DNA of 64,000 nucleotides. Origin: Vermamoeba vermiformis. Taxonomy: Eukaryota > Tubulinea > Echinamoebida. Both the position numbers and the translations under genes were made by a program. The first letter of the stretch is position 1; every line of letters begins with the position of its first letter. The DNA lies in NCBI GenBank assembly GCA_045837725.1, contig JBEWZL010000027.1:1-64000 (forward strand), given 5' to 3'. The notes beneath the pieces were generated by a model. It was not told the DNA's origin and made no database searches. It saw only the letters and a program-made list of their open reading frames with translations. Shown one piece after another: positions 47,893 to 60,200 of the stretch.

Positions 47893-48919
47893 GTTTTTGG
47901 CCCATCATTGTCAAATGTTTTGCAATGCCTCAAAGACCATATTTTTCGCGCGTTCATGATCTCTTCAGAGATCGTGCCGATCTGGCCACCACATGACCTG
48001 AAAGTAGCCAATGACTGCGCCAACTATGTTTGTCATTGGAAAAACGATTGGACGGCTAGTTTAACTCACAGTTGAGTGACCGTAAGCAATGGGGGGGGGT
48101 AAGATCGGATTTGCTATTTTGAGATTAGGCCTGGTGCTAGGCGTTTTTTTCCTCGTGCCCTTAATTTGCCCATGCCACACTGTCTTTTACACGGTAGAAT
48201 TGTTAATATTTTCGAATATTTAAGTGAGATCCGTAATTTCATTATCCCGATCTGCCCTGGCCTTTGCAGCGAAGCAATGCAATAATTAAAGCTTAATTTA
48301 AAGAAAATATATGTATTTTATTAATATTACGAGCCAACCAGAGCATAATTTCACAAAACGGATGAATTTATTCTGATCGGTCACAAATCTGATCGAAAAA
48401 GCTAATCCTGTAAAAATATCAAGGCAAGAGTGCGCACTGCCTAGATCATACAAATTATACCAGAATTAATTTAAATTCATTAGAAAGTGAACGGGGGCTT
48501 ACAAAGTCGAAATTAAAAATAATTAAATCTGACACGAGCTCGATGGGTCGCGGATGAGGGTAGAAAATGCTCAATATTAACAAAAATAATTTTAAATATT
48601 TATACGGACCTCTGTGTACAGCGTCCATCGTTTGGATTGTGTACACGAAGCAGAATAATCGTCAGTGTTCGATGCGACATCCAGTCCTCATCGGCAATTT
48701 TAATAGATCTCTGAATCTAAGTGGCTGAGTGACTTAATATAAGCTACGTATTGAAAAATTGTGTGTGGTAATCGTTTCACGTGTGTGGAATAACAATTGC
48801 GAGGGCAGCAAGTGAATTTTTTGACCGGCGAAAAACACCACACACGAAATTTTGCCGCAAAAAGTTTAGCAAACGAATTGCAAAAGATTTGACGAACTTT
48901 GGCCAATGATTTTCAACTT

Positions 48920-48988
48920 GCAAAAGTTTTGCAAAAGTTTAGACCAACTACGTTGTTCCACGTTGTCTCCTGTTATTAGTTCGTACCG
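48920..48988 (-). repeat. right terminal inverted repeat
   Basis: 69-base partner of the left terminus, perfect inverted copy. Confidence 0.9.
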
Positions 48989-48994
48989 AAAAAT

Positions 48995-49367
48995 CTGGCT
49001 TAGTTAGATCTTCGCACCCGAACAATGTGATTAAAAATAATTTCACATAATACACAATGAATACTAGAAGCGTTTCCTAATGGAATAGGTAAGATTCTTT
49101 AGTGGTGGATCTTTGTTTGGTTGTTAATTTTTCTAGCTTTCTTAAATATGTAACGCTGATATTCTCGTAACAGTAGTTTAAACGTACCAACTGTCAACAA
49201 TTAGAATTATATTAAACATTGAAATTCACAATCTATTCAATTTTGATCTGGCACGTTTGTTGATTTTGATCTTTTATCCTCCTCAATTTGTTAGGGAGGC
49301 ACTAAATATATAAAACATAGTATTTTGTATTTAATTGTAATTAACGGCCATCAACAACGCAGATCTA
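48995..49367. other. intergenic between the TIR element and the gene at 49368
   Basis: 373 AT-rich bases; probable promoter. AAATATATAAAAC near 49300 could serve as a TATA box. Confidence 0.35.
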
Positions 49368-50545
49368 ATGGGTAATACTCAACTTTTCAACCGAGATCGT
49401 GCCAACAGCAAGGGCAAGAAGAACGATCGTCTGCGCAAAGATGAAGAAGCAGGCAAGGGCAATAATAACAACCAAGAGCAAGAGGATAAAGGACCTCTTG
49501 CGAAATATGATCCTCAAATCCGCCTTGTTTATGCAAATTTTCAACATGGCCGTCGCTGCAGCTGGTCTTGGCGTCGGCGCTGCTGTATTAAGCAATGCAT
49601 ATTCTGCTCCTTATAGCGTTCGTAAGTATATTTTCATATTATACCTCCATTAAAGAAAAAAAGATTCTTAGAGCACAGCAAATCCATAAAAATTCAAATT
49701 TCATTACAAATTTTAATACTAATAAAGCATCATATTTTAGAGCACATCTACACACCTACAGATTGTATAGTATTGGCTGTTGGTAACTACATTGTCAACG
49801 ACACTGATGGAACAAGAGCGATCGCAAACGGCTGGATCGGCAACACGTGTGGTTATGCAGTCAACGCGGACCTATTAGTGCGTTATACTAATATATCTAG
49901 TGGTGATGTTAATGTAACTGTAGCAAGCTTTACAAATGGTAAGTTGCAAAAAACGCATCCAGATTAGTTTTTGTTCTTTACAAAACAGCCACAAATTCCG
50001 TTTAGTTTTTCTACGTTATTCTTATTATATAATTCATACCGAGTAATTCCTTGGTTAATTACAAGCAAGTGTCATTTCCATACGAATTTCTAAAATTAGA
50101 AATTGTGCCGTTACTTCAACAATAATAATAATTCAAAAATAGCCTATAAATTGTATAATTATACGTATTTCTTTATTTATTTGTATTGAAATCATTTCTA
50201 AAGTTAATAACGTACTTATTTATTTTTTTAGTAACTACGCCGCAACAATTGCTGTACAGCAGTTTCGACACCAATGTTGCCATTAGCGTGCAATTGTTGG
50301 GCCAATCACAATCCGTCATTGACAAACAAACTTCGCGCAGCGCAGTGCAGTGTTTGAACTCGGTGGATCTCGGCATGCAAGGCACATTCGTCCGAAATAA
50401 TTGTTACGGTGCTGTACGGTTGTCTTATTATTGCAACGATAAGGCCTATTTTCAATTACAAGAAGTTGTTCTAGATCGGACGTGGATGCTGAATTCTTTC
50501 AATAGAACTTGTACTAATAATATTTTTACTGCACTTCAGCTATAA
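49368..50545 (+). CDS. unknown secreted or membrane protein (possible frameshift in exon 1)
   Basis: Exons about 49368-49621, 49742-49939 and 50232-50545. The first ATG (49368) opens a hydrophilic frame starting MGNTQLF, a possible N-myristoylation site. Downstream the convincing frame is different: MAVAAAGLGVGAAVL (49546), continuing in phase through VGNYIVNDTDGTRAIANG, GWIGNTCGYAV and NNCYGAVRLSYYC to the stop. Either translation starts at 49441 (MKKQARA) in the second frame, or a +1 shift lies at about 49510-49545. Several Cys and N-x-S/T sites suggest the product is exposed outside the cell. No family recognised. Confidence 0.5.
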
Positions 50546-50727
50546 TAAATTATTCTAATGTTATGAGCAGAACGTTGACTCGGTAGGTCAAAAGGTTTTC
50601 CGCATCCACAAATCCAAAAATATTAGAATGTACTGGATCGTCACTAAGAACAGGGGAGGCGTTTGTTTCTTATTATCCAAAAGGCATATATAGTTTCAAG
50701 AGACTCGAGTTTGTAAGACTAAGTCAA

Positions 50728-52221
50728 TTACAGGTGATAGATAAAGTTGTGTTGGAGGTGGATGTCGCAGTAAGCATGCCACGTGTCATGCGATTTCAAC
50801 ACTACTGGGGCGTTGACTGTAGCAGCTTCAACACAGACAAAGGTCTAATATAATATAGTAGTATTGTTAGTAATGGTTGGGCAAGTTTGTTGAGTTCGGA
50901 TGTGCTATCGTACCTTCCAATCATCGGCACCCATATCAGCGATTGTTGCAGCCTTTTCTTTGTAAGGATTCCACACGACGTAATCAGCGAAGTTGTGTTT
51001 AGTAATAGAGATCTTATTCTCGCCATCAACCAGAGTAACGTGATCCGGTGCGCTGTGGTAAACCGAATCCGTTTCAGAACTGATCTTAACTTCATCGCGA
51101 TGTTCTTTTTCCTTCTTTTGCGTCACTTTATCGAGGTACTCGAGATTCTACGTAAAATACAGCGTTAAATAAGCCACAAAATGTTTTTAAATCTTTCGAG
51201 GAAATTTCGTGGCAGCGCAAAACGCTTTCAAACTCTATTAGGCTTAACAAAAGCATAATGTCTATGAATTGGTACCTTCAAGGATCTGATTGCAATCTTA
51301 TCGACGTCATCGACTTTGAAGTAAGTATGAAGAGCGGATGTGAATGTAATGGCGTCGTTGGACTTGTTGGTAACGTCCATAGACAAGCGTAGCTTGCTCT
51401 CTGCGATAATAGACCGTTAGTTGATGCGTAATTGTACGATACACATCATAAATAAGATAGGAGATCCAACAACGAAATACAGTGTCTTCGATAATTGTTG
51501 AGGCTAATATTATAATATTATAATATTAGATATATGATCGTACTTAATTGAGGATGGAAGGACAGTTCAGCAGTAATTTTCAATTCAAACGCATGGTTCC
51601 AGACTTTTCGCGTAGATTCGTTGTCGTGCAACACGAGAACCACCTTAGCTGTGCTCGGAATTAAAGATTAATCGCATATTACTCATTAATACTAATATTA
51701 TTAGTAGGATTGTATTATTACCTGAGTTTGAATCACCCGTGGCTGAAGTTTCTAGAAGATCGAACTTTGAGTTTCGACCAAATCCGTGTTGCGGCAATGG
51801 GCCTCCACCAAATTGAGGGAAAATAACTGGTACACCTCCTCTTATAGCTTTTTCTTCCTTAAATATCGCTTTGGAACTGAGATTTTGATTCAAAAAATCA
51901 GAAAAGTTTTTTGAAAATCAAATTGCAATATTACACGTCAAAACAAATTACTAAAATATTATAATAATTACTGTACCTCATGAATATTAATTCTTTGCCT
52001 TCTTCGGTCTTAAAAGAAGTCAAGTGAGCTCCGTAAAGGTAGATCTCAGCACTCGTGCCAGATTCCAAAGTCATGCGGACTAGTGATAATAAGATAATTA
52101 ATAATATGTATCATATTAATATTAATGGTTATTTACCTTTCGGAAATCCATTGACGCCTTCTTCGACGACAATGCGATCTTTAATGCCGTACTTCTCGTT
52201 TAATTCTTTGATTGAAGACAT
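50728..52221 (-). CDS. glucose-6-phosphate 1-epimerase-like (aldose epimerase family)
   Basis: Seven exons from ATG 52221 to the stop at 50728. Conserved parts in order: YLYGAHLTSFK, KAIRGGVPVIFPQFG, PLPQHGFGR (conserved Arg/His region), FTSALHTYFKV, NFADYVVWNP and FVCVEAA near the C terminus. The enzyme interconverts alpha and beta hexose-6-phosphate in the cytosol, feeding glycolysis and the pentose phosphate path. Length and motif order are normal. Intron 6 separates SLK from NLEYLDKV. Confidence 0.92.
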
Positions 52222-52667
52222 TATAATGATAGCAATATTAAATGTGTTGTTGATTCTAAATTAGATATTAGAAAAAGGGCCGGGGACGGATGGATATTTT
52301 TACTTTCTCGCGATGAAATCTCTGCGATAAGTCGTCTTGGCGAACTCGGCGAGATTTTTTTGACAAGAGTTCATAGTCTCAAGGACCATGACTATGCTAT
52401 TTGATGCTTTAAACGAGCTTTACGGATCTGGAACATTTGGTTACGAGTAAATTGGTCGTAGATCACAAAAAAATTTATTTCCAATCTTGTTCTTACAGTT
52501 GAACCGAATGAACTCGTGAATTTGTTCAATGTACTACGATGAGAAAGTTGATGGCAAACTTCCAATCTGTTCCATAAACGGAGCCACGGTTAGGCAAAAA
52601 TCATTCTTCGAATTTATGCCTTTGTTCGACTTCGTAGTCTGCAAAACACCACATCGCGAGCACTATA
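52222..52667. other. divergent intergenic region
   Basis: 446 bases between the epimerase and Kazal genes; both promoters. No convincing exon seen. Confidence 0.4.
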
Positions 52668-53842
52668 ATGAGATCAACGTTGGTAGTTTTGTTATCGTTA
52701 GTTCTCTGCGGCATCTGCTACGCTAAAATTTGCCGTGAATCTGCTGACTGCCCTAACGGCGCTTTCTGCTTGACTCCGACTGGCATGTGCGGCGGAGATG
52801 GACACTGTGCTTATATTCCTTCAGCTTGCTCCACTGAAATTACGTACGGTAAGATTTTCGTCTCGATCCGGTACAAAAATCGGTTAACTGTAGAAAATCC
52901 CGGCTGCTGTTAAATATTAATATATTCGACATAAACACTATTTTGGTAATTTTTTAACGCTACGATCAACATTTTTTATTTTAAAAATAAAAATATTCTA
53001 ATTTTACCTACAACTAGTTTGCGGTTGCGATGGCAAGACTTACCCTAATGCCTGCTACGCCTTTGCTCGTAACGTTTCAATCTATGAAGACGAAGGATGC
53101 TCTGGTAAGTCAGATCGACGAAGTCGTATAAGCGCGTAACTTACCTTTTATTCGGTCAGATATTAAGATATGCACTTCTAATAAGGATTGCCCTTCTGTT
53201 CCCGATGGTAGACCTCAATACTGCCAGCTTCCAAATGTAAGTGCCGCTTAGCCCTAGATCCGAATTTACGAACGGATCGTCTGGTCTTAAACTCATTCTC
53301 ATCGCCTCTTGATGCTTAAGATTATTAAATAATGTATACTAGGGTCAATGCAGTGGTCGTGGTCGATGCGCCGATTTGCCTGACAATTGCGAAGGCGTTG
53401 TTCGTGAAGTCTGCGGATGCGATGGAATTACTTACCTCAATGACTGCGATGCCGCTCAATCAGGCGTTAATGTTAAGACCCGTAGCCATTGCATCAGTAA
53501 GTATTATATAATCATTACCTTAGCCTCATCAGTACTAACGTAAGCCGAATCCAGATCCTGCGTGCCGCCAAAACTCGGATTGCACTCAACCCAACACTTA
53601 CTGCAGCAAGCCCGAGAATAACTGCAACGCAAGTAAGTCATCTTAGCCATATATTACTAAGCGTACTGTTACTAACGAGTGTTGGATCAGGTGGTGAATG
53701 TGTTGCGCGTCCCTTGACTTGCACGACAGAATTCAACCCCGTGTGTGGCTGCGACGGTCGTTATTACGGCAATGCTTGCTATGCTGCCGTCGATGGTACT
53801 TCAGTGCACAATGTAGGCTCGTGCTCGTCGAAGCAAATTTAA
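52668..53842 (+). CDS. secreted three-domain Kazal-type protease inhibitor
   Basis: Six exons from ATG 52668 to TAA 53842. A signal peptide (TLVVLLSLVLCGICYA) precedes three modules, each with a CxxxxDC start, then VCGCDGKTYPNAC, VCGCDGITYLNDC and VCGCDGRYYGNAC, the Kazal signature. Each repeat is split over two exons, so the gene grew by exon-pair duplication. Amoebae use such inhibitors against extracellular or phagosomal proteases, or for self-protection; the target is unknown. Confidence 0.9.
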
Positions 53843-53971
53843 TAAACCTTCGCAAAGTCGGGGTATCCGATTCTGAGCTAAATCTGCAATCACATCACTT
53901 TTACCTCAAAATTCAGTGAACGGTCACTCTGTTGCTACACTTTTACTGTTAACCATCGCAGCGGTGCGCAA

Positions 53972-54574
53972 CTAACTATGTATCGATTCGTTGGCAAAGT
54001 CAGAATTCCATTTGGCTTCAAGTGCTTGGCAAATCGTATCCATATCCTACGGACAGTATCTCTTAGATTGACCGCGTGAAATTTTTATATATAAAAGACT
54101 TACTGGTCTCATTGAAGGCTCTTTGTTCCAGCACTGCGTCATCAGTTCGGCGATCGCTCGATCACAATCAGATGGAATGCGAGGTGAGTACCCTTGGTCC
54201 CTATTGTAATACGATCTATTAGCACTAGGAACTGAATAGTAGGCAAGGTGGATTCGGCGATGTTGTTCAATTGACACGTGTCATTTTTTGACATGTTGTT
54301 TACATTACCTGATCTTCAAGCCAACAAACAACGTGTCTTCTTCAACATGAGGTTCACTTTGCGTCATCACTTCGTACATGACAATGCCAAACGTCCAAAT
54401 ATCAGTTTTCGAACTGTAAACTCCTCGCAATGCTTCGGGTGACTACAACGCTCGTTAATTATGCATCTAATTAATCAGAAATGAAGTTATTACCATCCAT
54501 CGAATTGGACCAGTGGTGTCAACTGTTGTGTTTGGTTCGTTGATGTCATCGACTTTTTTCGAGAGACCAAAGTC
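53972..54574 (-). pseudogene. orphan C-terminal half of a tyrosine-kinase domain
   Basis: Four exons encode only the part from the DFG motif (DFGLSKKVDD) through IRWMSPEALRG, KTDIWTFGIVMYEV, EPHVEEDTLFVGLKIR and QCWNKEPSMRP to a stop at 53972. The splice phases are intact. Nothing in the 480 bases upstream encodes the N lobe, ATP site or catalytic loop. It resembles the Kelch kinase at 33850-37233 (EPHVNEDPIEVGRKIRDEG there), so it is a truncated paralogue, probably a pseudogene or a missing-exon assembly problem. Confidence 0.7.
54272..54283. promoter_or_regulatory. palindrome TGACACGTGTCA, copy 4
   Basis: Exact copy inside intron 2 of the half-kinase, 25 bases from the donor (gene strand), followed by a half site (TTTTTGACATGTTG). 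Confidence 0.6.
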
Positions 54575-55054
54575 CTACAAACAGAGCGATTAAATTAAGT
54601 AAGATACCGTTTAAATAGCAACAATTTTCTATTGTTTATAACATAATATTTATTTAATTGGCGGAGGGCATGATGCCAAGATAATTAATTTAATTGCTTA
54701 ATTTTCAATTTTAGAAAAGTAATCACGCAAAAAAATTTGCATACCATTCTATACACTTGTAGGTGTTTCATTGGTTGCTACATTGTACGCTTCAAATTCT
54801 TAATTGGATGGAGTTCACTGGCCGATCGATCCAGAAATTCTCATTGGTTGCGTTGCATTTAAGCAATCTTATTATAGAATATAATACCAAGCTAGTATTC
54901 ACTTCCTAATCGCAAGTCATTTGTTGGGATCTTGTCCACGTTTCTATTTCATGAACGAATCACAATCTAATCGTATTTTGCCGGATTTTAAATGATTCTG
55001 TTTATTCATTGAACAGTTACTACGAGCTCAGCAGAAGTAAGATCGAGGCATCGA
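54575..55054. other. divergent intergenic region
   Basis: 480 AT-rich bases between the half-kinase and the amino-acid transporter. Searched for kinase N-lobe motifs on the minus strand without success. Confidence 0.45.
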
Positions 55055-57156
55055 ATGAAACAACAGTTTTCTCACTTGCATCGAGCAGAGAGCGGCCTTT
55101 TTGCTGCGTTGCCAAACTCTCAACGAGGTACATCTGCCGCTGATGGAACAAGGTGCGTAGTATGCTATGGATATGATTATTTTAGCGATATACGCTCGTT
55201 ATAGAGAGCCGTATCAAATTCCTGTTCCATTCGGTAGATCGCAAGTGTCGTTTTCACTGACATTCCTATTTTATTCAGTTCCTTCTCGATATTCATCACT
55301 ACAATTAAGGGATATGTAGGCGTGGGTATATTATCTATACCTTTTTCATTTTATCAAGGCGGTTTGGCGGTAAGAATACTATTTCCGAAATATTTCAAAA
55401 ATGGATCTGAATCCGTTATTCAGTTTTCTCTGGCTGCCTACCTGTTGATTGGGTTCCTATCTCTTCATACAATGCTCCTTCTAGTAGACTGCAAAAATGC
55501 TCTATTGACACGCGGCAGATCTGTTTCAACGTTTTCGGATCTTGTAAGCATTCAGCGAACAATTTTTTATTTGTCATTCAGCATATTAATAATCAATATG
55601 CAGGGAGGAGAGCTATTAGGGCGCTACGGGACTCATTTAATTGATATACTGCTTTTGGGTTCACAAGTACGAAATGAAATTACGCCAGCGTGTCAAAGTG
55701 TCAAAACTCATCGAGCATTTCAATAGATAGCTTATGCGACTTCAGTGGTCATTTTTGTGAGCACTAATTTGGCTTCACTATTTGACTGGCCAAGCGGCGT
55801 TTCCGAGCTCGGCCAGAGGTGGATCTGGATGTCGCTCATTTTGCCGATCTTGATCCTGCTTTCGCTGCTCCGAAGTATCAAATGGCTTACCCCTATTAAT
55901 GTCGTAGCCTTATTCATATTCATGTTTGGATTCATCGTTGTGTGTTATTTCGGTATGTAACCAGGGCAATGAGATTTTGTGGTTCATTTTGCTGATCTTG
56001 TCCCATTAAGGAATGTCTTATCGCATGTCCATCCCCGGAGATACCTCCGATGATATAGGTCGCGTAGAGATGTTGCACACGAATATTTTCGATTGCACTT
56101 CTACGATAGCTTTGGCAATTTACAGTTTTGCTGCAATTGGAATGGTGTTGCCTATGGAAGAGTCAGCTAAAGATAAGCACAGTTGTAAGTCATATAACTC
56201 ACTCTATTTAATACCATATGATTTCTTATCTTTCGCTTCCATACAATAGTTCCCATTGTGTTCGCTGCTGGCACTTGGATCATGGTTGCTGGTTTGATAA
56301 TGTTCGGTGCTATTGGATACGTTTGTTTTGGCGATCAGATTGAATCTAGTGAGTACATCTATATAATAATAATTGCTTAAATAGTGTTGTGCATTTCACA
56401 CAATTGTTACGTAATTCTAACAGACTTGCCTTTTATAGTAATATTAATGAATCTCGACGACACCTTGCACCAAACAGTCATGTTGCATGCGTTGAAGAAA
56501 ACAATTCAAATCGGATTCATCATTGGAGCGTTGTTCGGATACCCCATGTGCTTGTGGCCAGTGATCCAACGATTGGAAAATATGATTTTCTTCAAACAAC
56601 CACCCGCTATCGCTCAAAGCATTAATTATGTGACATCTGACGAAGAGGCACCAGCAGATTTAACACCGCGACACTCGATCCAAGAGACCGAATCCGTGAA
56701 CAGCGAAACTTCTGAGCCTGAACCAGACGTTAAAGTGATTAAGACTCCTTTTCCATTGAAGTTCAACTTTGGCTTGGAAATGAAGCGAAATTTCTTGCGC
56801 ATTGGTCTCGTGTTCGGCACTGTCATTCTCGCCGTCGTAGTGCCGTCATTTGATCTGTTCATTTCAATCATTGGCGCTACTTTTGGTACTTCCCTAATGC
56901 TCATCGTAAGTATAATATTACCATTACTAAAATTAAATCGGTGGATATTGACTTACTTCGTAAAAAGGTTCCTCCGGTCTTGCACATCCAAGTCCAAAAA
57001 TTGATGATGAACGAGCCTGAACAATCTCGCTATAAGATCAAAGCAGTTATTATTAAGGACATTATTTTAGCTGTTTTTGGCGGCTTTGCGTTGTTCCTCT
57101 GCACTTCAGTCACCGTTCGAAACATTATTTTGCATTACGTCAAGCATACTGAGTAA
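55055..57156 (+). CDS. amino-acid/auxin permease (AAAP) family transporter
   Basis: About nine exons from ATG 55055 to TAA 57156. Eleven or so helices are visible: TTIKGYVGVGILSIPFSFYQGGLA (the AAAP signature), FSLAAYLLIGFLSLHTMLLLVDC, IAYATSVVIFVSTN, SLILPILILLSLLRSI, VVALFIFMFGFIVVCYF, ALAIYSFAAIGMVLPMEES, FPIVFAAGTWIMVAGLIMF, IIGALFGYPMCLWP, GLVFGTVILAVVVPSF and FGGFALFLCTS. A long acidic cytosolic loop (DEEAPADLTPRHS) precedes the last helices. It should move neutral amino acids, perhaps from the lysosome. Exons at 55140-55290 are uncertain. Confidence 0.88.
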
Positions 57157-57261
57157 TGTTCATATAATGTTCCGTTTCCTCTTATTTATTCTTGTAAATA
57201 GTACCGCATATTATGTTAATAAATTGTTTTTGAACTTACGGACCGTTTATTATTTTTTGGT

Positions 57262-60200
57262 TCATTCGTCTTGATCCGCTTCTTCGGCACCATCAACCGG
57301 CAAAATTTGTTCAATATTGTTCTTGATAATCTCGTCGATGTTATATTCGCTGTCTTGTAAGGTATACGCCATTTTAGGATCGCCTTTGACGAACACTAGA
57401 ACGTTTTGATGATTTCTTGCAATTTTCTTGCTGCTATTGTACATCTTCTGCACGGTGAATCTTTTGCTGCCGAGGTGATTGACTAATATCAATTCATTAT
57501 AATACTGCATGCCTGCATTTTCAAAGGCTCTAATTGTATCGGCAACGAATGGAATGCTTTGTCCGATGCCTTGTCGATCACGGAAATCGCACACGACGAA
57601 TACAGCAAATCGATTTTCTTTCAATAGTGCCACCGTTTGTTGAATAATTTTCTAAGAAATAAATTAGGTTATTTTTGTTTCCTAAAATTCAGTAATTACC
57701 GAATAATCATTGAAAAATTCTTCGTATGACGGCAATCGACTCAAATCATAAGGATCATTGCTGTATACTTCCAAGTCTGTAATAATCATTAGATGATTGC
57801 TTAAAATGAGTTAGATCCGTACCATAGAAAGGTGGACACGAGAAAATGAAGTCAAATTTGTCTTCCTCTTTGATGTTGTTCGGATCTAGGTTATAATGGC
57901 CGGCAATAAGGTTTGTTATATTTCTGCTGTCGCCTTCAATCCATGTCGCAGGAATTTTGGTGCGGATGCGTTGAAGTTGGTACTTGTTTTGAGTAATTTG
58001 GTCTTTTCTTAGTTCGACACCAGTATACTAAAAAATAATTAGCTTAGTTTCAGCAATAGTTATATTATTTGCTTACTTCTAGTCCAAGACAGCTAGCAAC
58101 AATGCCTCGAATAGATCCGGCGAATGGATCCAGGACCCTAATAACACCATCAGAATAGTGATACCATATTAATGATGAGCGAATATTACCTGCCACTTGG
58201 CGGACAAAACCATCTAAACGATATTTCGGCCAATGTCGGATCGAACACACTCACATCCGCGAACGTGAGGACTTTATCCCAATACTGCTCTTTAAACTCT
58301 TTTGTCGTTAATTTTCTACCGAGCTCGGCCTCTTTTTTGCTCTTTTTCTGGTAAAACTGCGCATCTCGCAGATGAGCCGCATGGATCGTGTTGCTGGTTT
58401 TGTGCATCTCAATACCACGACTCCCTTGAAGCAAAAATCATTAATAAGACACCCATTATATAGTAGGACATACTGTTAATGCCAAGACTATGCCACATCT
58501 TATTTCGTTGCCGCCAGTTTCCTTGTCTGGTGTCCAAAAATGACTGCGGAACAACGAGAAATCGCTCAGCCAAAGAGCCCTTTAATTTCTCGTGCTCGGT
58601 GACTTTGATTTTCTGTCTTTTGTTTCGAATAGCCTTCGTCTTTTTCTTCGCCAAATCAACAACCTCGCCGGTCTCCAAGTCATAAAAATATTTATAGAAA
58701 AACTCTTTGACCTTCGGTTCAGCGTCTTCTCCATTTTTAGCAGCTAGTTCTCGTTTTCTTAGAACGGATTTATACTCTTCTAAATGATAAATAGCGCATT
58801 TTTCGAGAATTGTGTCCTCTAAAGAAAAGTCAAAAATATTTCCAAATATGGTAATATTAATTCAAATTACCGTAGTTCTCGTCAAAGTGATTAGAAGAGA
58901 CTAATTCATTCGGCTGAAATTCTTCTAAGTCATCGTCTTCCCATTTGAAATGCTTGGCAGGTTCATAGAACCATCGAACAACAAGCTTTCGCTCATCTGT
59001 TTCGTCGTCAGAACTCAACTTAATTTTTCATTAATATTAACGTACCGTCCTCAATTTTAATGTCTTCAATTCGGCAAAACCAATTTTCATCACCGCCGTT
59101 GAGAATAACGTAATCTCCTTGTTTGTACTCGACTCCTTCGAGCATGAAGGATTTACTGCTCGATAACTGAGCCATGAATGCTGAATAGCTAAATAAAATA
59201 TTAATAACATGTCTACGAATTATTAATATTATTTACCTTTTAACTGGCACGTCTTCATCGTTTGTTTCGTAGAGTTGTCTGTCATCAATAAATTCTTCTT
59301 CCTTCTCGCCGTTGGTATTATTATTATTAACGTTCGTATTATTTATATTAATATTGTTTCGTGGCTTGTAAATCGTTGTCAACGGCTCTTTTGGCTTTGA
59401 ATAAGGTATTTTTTGAACGGATCCGTTTTGCTTTGTACCTTTTGCTCTTGGTTTTGGCTTTTGCTCTTCCTCGTCGGGAGGCGGGATTTCTTCTAATTCG
59501 TCGTCGAGTTCTTCAATAATTATTTCTTTCTTTTTGCCCGCTTTAATTCTGCGAATTGCTTCTTGGATCGGCGACATCTTGGTGCGTGGCTCGTCGTCAC
59601 TAATTTCTTCGATTTCATCTGCTCCATCCAATGAATTTCGTTTCAATCTTCTTAATTTCTTCGATTTTGGCTTCTTCTCGAGTATTTCGTTCACGTCAAT
59701 GTCGTCAGACACGTACTCGGGTGTTTCTAGCGTAAATTTTGTTTGTTCAGTCGAGGCTTGAACTTCGACAGAATTATCCACTTCAATAACTTCTTTAGTC
59801 TCCTCTATAACTTCTTCTTTTGCTACGATCTCTTGAGGCTCTTCGACAACATCCATTTTTGCTGTGGTTTCTTTAGTCTCTTCGACAACATCTTCTTTTG
59901 CTATGATTTCTCGAGGCTCTTCGACATTAGCTCTTGTTTTTTCGTCGAGCTTTTGTACAGACTCTTCAACAACATTTTCTTTTGTTTTGGTTTCTTGAGG
60001 CTCTTCGCCATTAGTTTTAGTTTGTTCGACTTGGGGTTTTTGTACACGCTTTTCAACAAGCGATGCAGGGACCTCTGTAACCTCTTCAGCGCTTTGCTGC
60101 TTTGCACCAACAAAAAGTCGACCAAATAGTCCTTTGCTTGGAGGACTCTTTTCTTCCACTTTCTCATCCGGAACTTTTGGATGCAGCTCCTCAACGGCTT

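Larger units (their letters stand above)
47818..48994. mobile_element. 1165-bp terminal-inverted-repeat element with 6-bp target duplication
   Basis: Perfect 69-bp inverted termini at 47824-47892 and 48920-48988, beginning CGGTACGAAC. They are flanked by the direct repeat AAAAAT at 47818-47823 and 48989-48994, as expected of a target-site duplication. Inside the termini, similarity continues imperfectly (TCAAATNTTTTGCAAT on both sides). No transposase-like frame is present; the interior holds a 10-G run at about 48090. It is a non-autonomous DNA transposon. Identical arms suggest recent insertion. Confidence 0.88.

Noticed and set aside
47812-48075. Possible transposase-derived frame in the TIR element
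   Set aside because: 87 codons overlapping the terminal repeat with no DDE motif or similarity; the element appears non-coding.
48085-48100. 10-G run as a G-quadruplex or telomere-like site
   Set aside because: A single homopolymer run without spaced G tracts; more likely slippage within the element.
59743-60129. Phe-rich plus-strand frame opposite the methyltransferase gene
   Set aside because: Antisense of the Glu/Lys repeat region, which produces Phe/Leu runs by necessity.
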